A stretch of DNA of 31,842 nt from Conidiobolus incongruus B7586 (taxonomy: Eukaryota > Entomophthoromycota > Entomophthoromycetes > Entomophthorales > Conidiobolaceae), in contig JNEM01006410.1 of NCBI GenBank assembly GCA_000697335.1, positions 1-31,842 of the forward strand, read 5' to 3'. A model generated the notes under the pieces. That model was not told where the DNA came from and ran no database searches. It saw only the letters and a program-made list of their open reading frames with translations. The translations under genes and the position numbers were made by a program. Positions 23,887 to 31,842 of the stretch are shown in pieces; position 1 is the first letter of the stretch; the number at the start of each line of letters is the position of its first letter.

Positions 23887-26336
23887 TATACAATATTAGT
23901 ACATTAAAAACCAAATTATCTAAACATTACAATTGGAATAATTTTATTTAATAGGAACTAAATTACATAATTCTGAATTATTTATAATCCACAATTGAAT
24001 AATTCAGAAAGTACAACAATAATCGATGTGATAATTATTCTCAATAATACACTAATTGTATAATTTCTAAGTTGAGTGGAATTAAATATTCCAGGTTATG
24101 CATTTTTCTATCTTGTTTTCTTCATATATATCAGTTGGGTCAAATTTCGAATAATTATGACGAAATGATTTATTAATAATTCTAATAATGCAGATTGATG
24201 AAGTAATTGGGATTACTCCAAATATTATTTTAAAGATAAAAGATGTCACAGTTACTTTATAGTATTGTTTAAAAATTAGAACTTTTTATTTATAATAATT
24301 AATTCATAAATGTATTATTCATTATATTCTTTTTTTACTAATTAATGCAATACCTTATATCTGAGAAAGTATTTGGTTCAATTTAACACCCAATTGTTAA
24401 ATTATAAATTTAGTTCCTTGTTCACGTCAGTTCCAATATAAAAATTAACTGGGAATATAATATATTTTTCAGTTTTAGGAAATTTCAAAATTTACCTCTA
24501 AATTTATATCATTTTATTCAAAATAATTTATTTTGTTCATATTTTAAAAATAAATCTATTTAATCATTATTGATATAAAATTGTTTTAGATCCAAATAAT
24601 TAATTTTTAATACTTAATATTCGAATTGAAATTTTTAATTTTTTCCATTAATATTAAATGATTGGTCAGCAGCACTAGTATCTTTATAGATATGAGTTTA
24701 AATGGAATATTTAATCATTTATACCTTATTTAAAAATATCCCTATATAAAAGTATTAATATTGGTTATAATATTGTAAATTGGTAAAAATGATAATCATA
24801 ACAAATTTCTTTGTCTATAGCACAATTCACCATCATCATTAATTGATGATTGAATAGGATAATTAGAGAATATTTTTGTAATAATGAACTTGGTTCCATC
24901 AATTTTCATACAATATAAATTTCATATCCCCAAATTTAAAGTTATTTTAAATTTTCATATTAATTCTGACATCACAAATAATTTTTTTTTCAAATTGAAT
25001 AAAAAAAAATTATTCAAATATTTATAAAAAAATATATTATCTATTTTTACACATTTTAATTAATATATATTTTATATCTGAGATAAATAATCTGTTTAGA
25101 AAATTTAAGTATACTTAAATGATTTTGAAAAATGTTATTTATATATTAATCCAAGAAAATATTATATACTCAAAATTTATAAATCGCATTTCATTCCATA
25201 AACTGTCAAATAATAATCATTAATATAATATTTACATTAAAAATATTTAAATATTATAAATATAATGATAATTTAATGGATGAAAAAATTTAGCAGATAT
25301 TTAGGGATTTGAAATTATTTTATCTAGATTATTATAATAACGAACTAAAATCTGTTTCAATTATTAATTCAATTTTACAATAACGTTGCAAAAAAAGGAC
25401 CATTACCAAATTAATTTGATAAATTTCAATTTTGATTTCATCATCATTAATAAATTAGATCGTTTACTCAAATTTAAATAGTGTTCTACTTTGTTCATTA
25501 CCAGCTTCCATATTCCAGAGATTGAATATCAATCACATACAAATTTAACGTTATTTTATGTAACCATTAAATTCCTAAAATACATATTGGTATTTGATGT
25601 CAATATTGATTGAAAAAAATTAGAATATATAGCACTTCAAATATATTTAGTTCACATTGATTTATGATAAATTTTATATGCTAACCTGATGCTAAATAAT
25701 CATTAATCTATGCCACAATTATATATATGTTGAATTCGTTGAAAACTTTAATAAATTCGTGTAGTATATAGGACCTATTAGAATATAGCATTTCTTAAAA
25801 TCTTTAATTAGATAATAAATTTTATTTTAAAATTTATAATAAAAATAATACTGTTTAAAATTTTTAGTTATGTGTTTTTACTATTAATTGTTAGATTAGC
25901 TCAAATGTATCAAAGCTATTAATAATAATAATAAAAGTGAAATTTATAATACATCTACTCTAATATCATTAAATAGATTTTGACAAGCATTTGATTGAAA
26001 TCTATGTATTTTTTAAAAATTTGAATACTGTTTACTTATTAAATAAAGCAAAATTTAATTATTCTATAATATCTTAATTATTAAATGATAGAAAAAAATG
26101 ATATATTTGATATATTCAATTTATACATTTTACATTTAATTTCGAGTAATATAATGATATCAGTAAAGATGTCACTTATATTTATTCATATAAAAAATGA
26201 TGGAAAATTAAGTAAATTGAATTAATTGTTAAGATGTCTCTCCTAAAATTATAGTTAAATAATATAGGATGAATAATCTCAGGTATAGTAAATAATCACT
26301 AAATTTAGATCTATGTTTAAATAATGATTGATGAAC
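23887..26336. other. Spacer between copies 5 and 6
   Basis: No gene seen. A weak version of the duplicated upstream block lies at about 24365-24420 (ATTTGGTTCAATTT, CCAATTGTTAAATTATAAATT). Confidence 0.55.
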
Positions 26337-26627
26337 TTAGTTACAGCTTAACGATACTACTTCATCTCTTTCATTAACATAAATGGTTAATCTTTGTTCG
26401 TTATAGGCGAAATCACCGGGATACTTAGCTCCAAAGACGCGATGGTTTTCTGGGAGTTTTGATCTTTGGACAAAAGCATGAGAGGTGGTGATGAATCCTT
26501 TAACTTCATCAATGTAAATAGCCTTGTCGAGTTGATTGACCCATCTGTCACCTTTGCAGGATTGGAGATTAGAGACTTGAGCGGAGACGAGAGGAGCGGC
26601 CAAGAGAGCAAATAACTTGAAGTTCAT
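26337..26627 (-). CDS. Small secreted protein, copy 6; probable protease inhibitor, loop class I mosaic
   Basis: 96 residues, single exon. The leader with QVSNLQSC is as in copy 5 and D34 is as in copy 4, but the second half (KLPENHRVFGAKYPGDFAY) is class I as in copies 1 and 2. C24, C95, W29, R63 and R79 are kept, and the predicted P1 is F73. The distribution of shared residues along the chain makes this the clearest mosaic in the array. The residue before C95 is Ser where most copies have Gly. The 74-codon open frame in another register (26387-26611) recurs in copy 1 only because the DNA is homologous. Confidence 0.9.
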   Translation of the reverse strand: MNFKLFALLAAPLVSAQVSNLQSCKGDRWVNQLDKAIYIDEVKGFITTSHAFVQRSKLPENHRVFGAKYPGDFAYNEQRLTIYVNERDEVVSLSCN

Positions 26628-26691
26628 TGTATTGTAATTGATTAGTTGGATGAAGAGGATTTGATATTGATATTGGCTTTCAATATTCTAT

Positions 26692-26721
26692 CTTATATAC
26701 TTTCAATTGTTCAAAGATTGA
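26692..26721 (-). promoter_or_regulatory. Promoter of copy 6: TATA box and conserved upstream element
   Basis: TATATAAG at 26692-26699, 65 bases from the ATG, with GTTCAAAGATTGA at 26709-26721, 17 bases further. Confidence 0.65.
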
Positions 26722-27588
26722 CTTTTCATATTAACGTATTTAGTTACATTATAATAAATTTTGGGGATTTGGATTATAATAAACCATTAAGAACATAGAA
26801 TTTCAATCTAATTGAAATCTTTCATTTATTGATATTGTTTTAATGAGGCTAATAGTGAAATGTTAATTTAAGGGTAATAATTAAAAGAATTTCTATGAAT
26901 CATACTTAAATAATTCTATAGTTGATTTGGTTTAACAATTTGTGAATTGCAAATTGTGGATATTTTATCCTGTTTATCATTATGATCAATAAAAGCACTT
27001 TTCAATTTGATATTGTAAATCTTTCAATTTGAAAATAGATTCATGAATGAATAAATAACACTTGAATTGAATTGAAATAAGTATTGCTTTTCAACTTCGG
27101 TAGCACACTATAAAGAATGATTCAAATCATCTCAATTGTTTGTAGTCCTGAGGAGATCAAATTTTGTATTTAAAAATAATTATTACATGTAACAATTAAT
27201 TAAAATTATTATATATATTTAACAGTCATATTGAACACAATAATTATAACTAATAGAATGAAAAATTATAAAATAATCAATACACAATAATAGTTAGTGC
27301 ATTTTAAATAATAATTCAATAAGTTATATTTTATAATTTATATATATAATAAATAATTAATTGAGAAATATATATTAATCGAACATTTTTGTATTATGAT
27401 ATTAATGAATATTTCATTGAGAGTAGAGGAATTATTGGGTCTTTTTGGATGGATATTTATTAGATAAAAATATTGATGAACCAAGCAATTGTAGATTAAA
27501 CAGATTACACATAATATAAAGCATAACTGTTTACAAAATATGGTTTATTTAATCATTTAAGGACACAGTCAAACATGATTAAAAATAT
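26722..27588. other. Spacer upstream of copy 6
   Basis: AT-rich and without a recognisable gene or repeat. Confidence 0.5.
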
Positions 27589-27630
27589 ATCGAACTGCTG
27601 TCGAATGCTCTACCACTGAGCTATATGCCC
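27589..27630 (-). pseudogene. 5' half of a tRNA-Cys(GCA)
   Basis: The minus strand reads GGGCATATAGCTCAGTGGTA then GAGCATTCGACAGCAGTTCGAT. This gives the 5' acceptor strand, a complete D arm (GCTC/GAGC) with an intact A box, and an anticodon arm with GCA in the anticodon position. It closely resembles the 5' part of fungal tRNA-Cys as I remember it. The universal T33 is replaced by A, and after the anticodon stem the sequence turns AT-rich, with no T arm, B box or 3' acceptor strand. It cannot make a working tRNA. Confidence 0.75.
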
Positions 27631-27929
27631 TTATTACTTTTGAAAACTATCAATTTTTAGATTAAAATAATGACATGAAATAAAATTCAAATATTTGAAA
27701 ATAATTCATTGTCTATATATTGCATAAATTCTAATTATACTATATATTAATTTAAATGAATTTATTTCCAATATTGATTTTAAAAATTATTATAATTAAT
27801 CAACTAAATATCACTATGCTCGTTAAAGTTAATTTATTTTAAATTTTATTTTATTGATTTTTATATATCTCTTATTATTTTTCATTAAATCTTCAAATTA
27901 TATTTTTTGCTTCCTATCACTTTTAATAA

Positions 27930-28166
27930 TATTTAATCTTTCTGAAATAAAGGAAGTCTCCAGAGTACTTGATACTAATAGGACAATGGAAGGTAGGGAG
28001 TTGATATCTTTGAGAAAGTTTCCAAAAATGTAATTAATGTTTGAATTACACCAATATAATTAGTTTTGAGTTTGTTTAACTATTTGCCACCTTTACAGAA
28101 TCGGCAAATAATGGTTTAAGTGATGACCAAAGAGGCGAAAAGGAGAGAAAAGAGTTTTAGTATTAT
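27930..28166 (-). pseudogene. Decayed seventh copy of the small secreted protein family
   Basis: The minus strand from 28166 reads I-I-L-K-L-F-S-L-L-F-A-S-L-V, aligned with the MNFKLFALLAAPLVS leader of the intact copies. It then has CKGGK and L-N-K at the places of CKGDRW and LNK, and further on a segment with SLP and, in another register, FISERLNI matching the RL-T-I end. The start codon position reads ATA, and stops stand at the positions of Gln17 and Trp29. These and several nearby changes (GCT to ACT, GCC to ACC) are C-to-T or G-to-A, as RIP produces. At least one length change shifts the frame. A degenerate upstream element (TCTCAAATATTGA) remains at 28227-28239. Confidence 0.85.
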
Positions 28167-28239
28167 TATTTTAATTATATAATAATTTATCTAATATTCA
28201 AATGCATTAATTTTATTATATTTTTTTCTCAAATATTGA

Positions 28240-28844
28240 TTAAATTCACAGCTTGAATAGATTGAATAAATTGTAAAATTTTAGGTCCAAATCACTATAT
28301 ATGAACTAATATTTTCAATTCATACAAGGCTATTATTCAAGTGAAGATCAATTAGTCGACTGTTAATGTAATATAATATACAATATATTTATATACCAGT
28401 TTTCAGAGAAACTTGAATAAATAATAAATGGATTATATATGCTATTATTTAAATTTTTTTATCCTAAACATTAGACCAGAATATAAAATTGACTGATTTT
28501 TTCATGCAACCACCCTATAAAATATTTGTTAACCATAATAACACACATAGTTAGATAATAAAAAATATTTTTAAAAATACATGATTCTGGGTGGATGACT
28601 TTTACTTACAATTCAATTTTTATGGGTTATATTTTCAGATGGTGAAATGGAATAAATAATCTTTCATATAATAATTAATCAACTTATAATTCAAATAATC
28701 TTTAATAGTTAAAACAATAATAGGATTAACATATTAGTAAATATTTACAATTACTCACTAACTAAACAATATATAAAAAATAAAAAATATCTAATTATTG
28801 TATTATCTAATGCAAGTTGTATATAGTAACTATAGAAATATATA
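28240..28844. other. AT-rich DNA between the decayed copy and transposon B
   Basis: Nothing recognisable seen. Confidence 0.5.
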
Positions 28845-30413
28845 CACTAGCCTATAAAAATGAGTTATAAAATCAAAATTACTTAAATATTTACTTATAT
28901 CTTAAACAATTCCTAATTAAATAAATTTAAATTAAAATATATAATTTACCTATATTAATTGATTATAACTAACTATATTTAATTATATTTCATTAGCTAT
29001 TGGTTAATATATCAAAACCTAAAATTTAACCAAGGTGAGTTATAAATTTGTAGGTTTATAAGTTAAAGGAGTATAAATAACAAAACTTATATATATCTTC
29101 TTTTTCTTTTGTTGTATTATATATATTATAAAACTATTAAGCTAATATTTTAAAATTAATATTGTAATGCTTAAATCTCTCTCTAAAAAAGTTTACTTAT
29201 GCATTAATTAACTTCATAATAAAAATAAATAAACTTGTGAGATTGCTAGAATTACTAGTGTTAACTAATCTACTATAGTTAAAGTTATTAAGAACAATGT
29301 TAAAGAAACACCTAAACTAAAACTTAAGTGTGTTAAAATTATAGATAAATATGATGAAAAGTATATTTGTAGATTAGTTAATATAAGTAAATATAATATT
29401 ATTATAGAAGTATAACAAGAATTACAAAACTATGTAGGAATATTAGTTAGTACTAATATTATTATATGTGCTTTATATTAGAATAGATATTACTTATATC
29501 TTAAGAAAAAACACCTTTAATTAAAGAAGTTTTATTATAAAGTTAGGTAGGAGTTTAAATGTCAATATTAAAGTTAAATTAAAATTAACTAGAGTAAAGT
29601 TATTTAGTTTAATGAAACAAAGATATATTTTAATAAATTTAATAAAAGAGTTAGATATTTCAAAAAAGATAAAAAACTACTTTATGACTATTATGTTATT
29701 ATAACCTAAAAATACAATGATAGGTTAATTATAGTTTAAGGATATATATTATCTTTAAGTGTAAGGTATTTTTATAAGGTTAATAAGGGAATTAATACTA
29801 AAATATACCAAAGTATTTTAAATAATAAATTGAAAAAAATTATTAAGTGGTATAGATTAAAAAAATCAAATATTATTTTTTAACAAGATAATATACCTTG
29901 TTATATTATAAATTCTATTATTAAATAGCTTAAAAATAACAAAATAATTATTATGAAATAACCTCCTTAATCTTTTAATTTTAATCTAATTGAATATTTT
30001 TAAGATTAACTAAAAAAATTAATTAAAGCTTTCCCCCTAGCAAAAAATTTAAATTAACTTTAGGAGTATATTTAAGAAGCTTAAAATAATATTAGTTTTG
30101 CTTAATGTAAAAAGTTAGTTGATTCTATATCCTACAAACTTAAAGAAGTTAGAAAAACAAAAGATAAATATACTAGATATTAATTTTTCTATCAATACTA
30201 AAACCTACAAATTTATAACTCACCTTAAATATACTTTTAGTATTAATATATCAATTAATAATTAATTAAATTTAACTATATATATTATATTATAAATAAA
30301 AAATATATATTAATTATATAGTTTAATATAAGTTTATTTAATTTAGTATTGATTAAGATATTAATAGAAATATATATATTTTTAATTTTATGACTTACTT
30401 TTATAAGCTAGTG
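28845..30413 (+). mobile_element. Decayed Tc1/mariner (DD34E) transposon, copy B, complete ends
   Basis: 1569 bases bounded by CACTAGC at the left and GCTAGTG at the right, flanked on both sides by TA (28843-28844 and 30414-30415), the target duplication of Tc1/mariner elements. Terminal inverted repeats are about 213 bases long, 28845-29057 and 30201-30413, unusually long compared with classic mariner ends. Orientation is opposite to copy A at the other end of the window. The full length with both ends makes this the reference copy for the family here. Confidence 0.9.
29173..30183 (+). pseudogene. Tc1/mariner transposase remnant of copy B
   Basis: The frame from 29173 reads KSLSKKVYLC.., then CEIARITSVN-x-STIVKVI (helix-turn-helix), KETPKLKLKC, then FNETKIYF (first catalytic Asp position read as Asn), then QDNIPCY with Asp at 29887-29889, then NFNLIEY with Glu at 29992-29994, exactly 34 residues apart. 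It ends in KLVDSISYKLKEV and a TKDKYTRY tail with a stop at 30181-30183. Length is about 337 codons, normal for the family. Many stops stand at former Gln and Trp codons (for instance K-x-PP for KWPP), and there is at least one register change. It is dead, with a RIP-like mutation spectrum. Confidence 0.85.
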
Positions 30414-31842
30414 TATTTATTATTTTAGATTTTTTATATATTAATTAAATAATATGATGATTTATTTTAGAATAAATTGTCTTACTTTAATTTTTATTAT
30501 TATTACATAAATATCTATCTATTATAATCTCATACAAAACTGATATTAAAGAACTATAACAAATTATTATATTTCTACCAAATTATTCAATATATCTCCA
30601 ACTTTTTATTTTGATTTACTCAAAATTTACCTCTTATCCTTTTCCCTCAAATTTATCAATTCTTATCACAATTTAGGAGGGAAAAATATACTTTTCTACC
30701 TGAAGGAAATTAGATCAAGATCATTATAATTAACTTTCAAATAAAACCTTATCAAAACTATATCCTAATCTTATAAGTTATCAACAATCAAGCCAAACTC
30801 AATATAGTTATTCTAGTTTCCAGCACTAGGATAATTTACATATTTAGAATTTAAGAATAAGTCCATAATAAACTATGTTCAAGTATGTAGGATATTACAT
30901 ATAGATGCAATAAAAGATATTTGACAATTTACTTAAAATCTAAAATTATAAATAATATATATATATTAATAATTTATTAATTTATTATAATCAATATAGA
31001 ACATTCTATTGTTTATTGATATTGAAATTTATTTGGATTTATATATTCTTTTTAATTAATAATTTTTGAGAAAATAATATTATACCTAATTAATATTAAT
31101 AATAATATAAAATATGATAATATTACTTTATATGAATTTTAATACTCATTAAATCCACAATCCTTTATATTTTAATTTTTTAAAATATTTAAATTTTGAT
31201 AGTTTTATTTGATTATTAAATATTTAAAGGAAATATATATGTGAATAAACAACATGTTGAGTAAAAGTCAGAATATTATTTAATTAGATTAGAAACTACT
31301 CAATAGTTGAATAATGTTCAATATATAAATAAATTAAAATTTTTGATTTCAAATATAAATGTCATTATTGATAATAACTTTATTTGAGTTTAAAATTGAT
31401 TTGTCTTATTTTTAATATTATCATATTTGATTTAAAAATTAATTTCCAAAAAATTTGAATTATTGACCTTATTAATAATATTTTTTTTTAAAATATTTCA
31501 CTTTAATACTTTATATTTAATTATAAAATATATATTGTTTCTTTAATAATTAACTTTATTAATTTCTCTTTTTAGTTTAATTATCAATTATAACGATTGA
31601 TTATTTATTATTACTCTGTATTTTTAATAATGGGAATTTTTTGCAATTAAAAATAAATAAATATTTTAATATATGATATATAAAAATAAATATATAATAT
31701 AAATTTAATAGTTTCTTTTATTATTAATAACTTTTTGCTATATTTTTAATAAAGATCTAATACTTAAAAAATAACTCTTTTTATTAAAGACTAAAATTTG
31801 ATATTTTACAAACTAATTAAATTTTCCTGTAGAAATTTTCTT
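30414..31842. other. AT-rich DNA to the window end
   Basis: No open frame or recognisable motif. The stretch 30590-30900 is slightly richer in C and may be old repeat DNA, but I cannot assign it. Confidence 0.5.

Overview
The window is nuclear DNA of a eukaryote, most likely a filamentous ascomycete (Pezizomycotina). Reasons: a tRNA-Tyr gene with a short canonical intron next to the anticodon, intronless genes for small secreted proteins, Tc1/mariner transposons, and decay almost entirely by C-to-T and G-to-A changes, as expected from repeat-induced point mutation (RIP). The DNA is extremely A+T-rich, roughly four-fifths by eye. It reads as an AT-rich, gene-poor accessory block in which genes stand out as islands of higher GC. 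The species cannot be named from sequence alone.

Layout. Positions 1-1517 hold a decayed Tc1/mariner element on the minus strand, its outer end cut by the window edge. From 1518 to 5438 there is AT-rich DNA with a weak pair of direct repeats. An intact tRNA-Tyr lies at 5439-5522. Just after it is a decayed C-terminal part of a monocarboxylate-transporter-like MFS gene (about 5820-6400). From 6400 to 11976 there is a gene desert with two small patches of higher GC. From 11977 to 28166, all on the minus strand, lies a family of six intact 96-residue secreted proteins plus one decayed seventh copy. A 5' half of a tRNA-Cys sits between copies six and seven. A second Tc1/mariner copy, in the opposite orientation, occupies 28845-30413, with featureless AT-rich DNA after it.

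Main content. The six proteins have a signal peptide of about 16 residues, two cysteines at the ends of the mature chain, a W..L.K segment and an RV-x14-RL segment. This pattern, including the residue spacing around the inhibitory loop, resembles small serine-protease inhibitors of MEROPS family I78 (Aspergillus elastase inhibitor) and the related potato inhibitor I family (I13). If so, the residue at the predicted P1 site (position 73) differs among copies: Phe, Phe, Lys, Lys, Tyr, Phe. The array may therefore be a set of secreted inhibitors with different protease targets. The copies are mosaics: nearly identical leader halves are joined to two classes of loop halves. All six share a promoter module at fixed spacing (TATA 65 bases from the ATG, and an ACTCAAARATTGA-like element 15 or 17 bases beyond it).

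The surviving genes look constrained, while the transposons, the transporter remnant and the seventh copy carry RIP-like decay. Family assignment, RIP and function are inference from pattern and need a structure or profile search.
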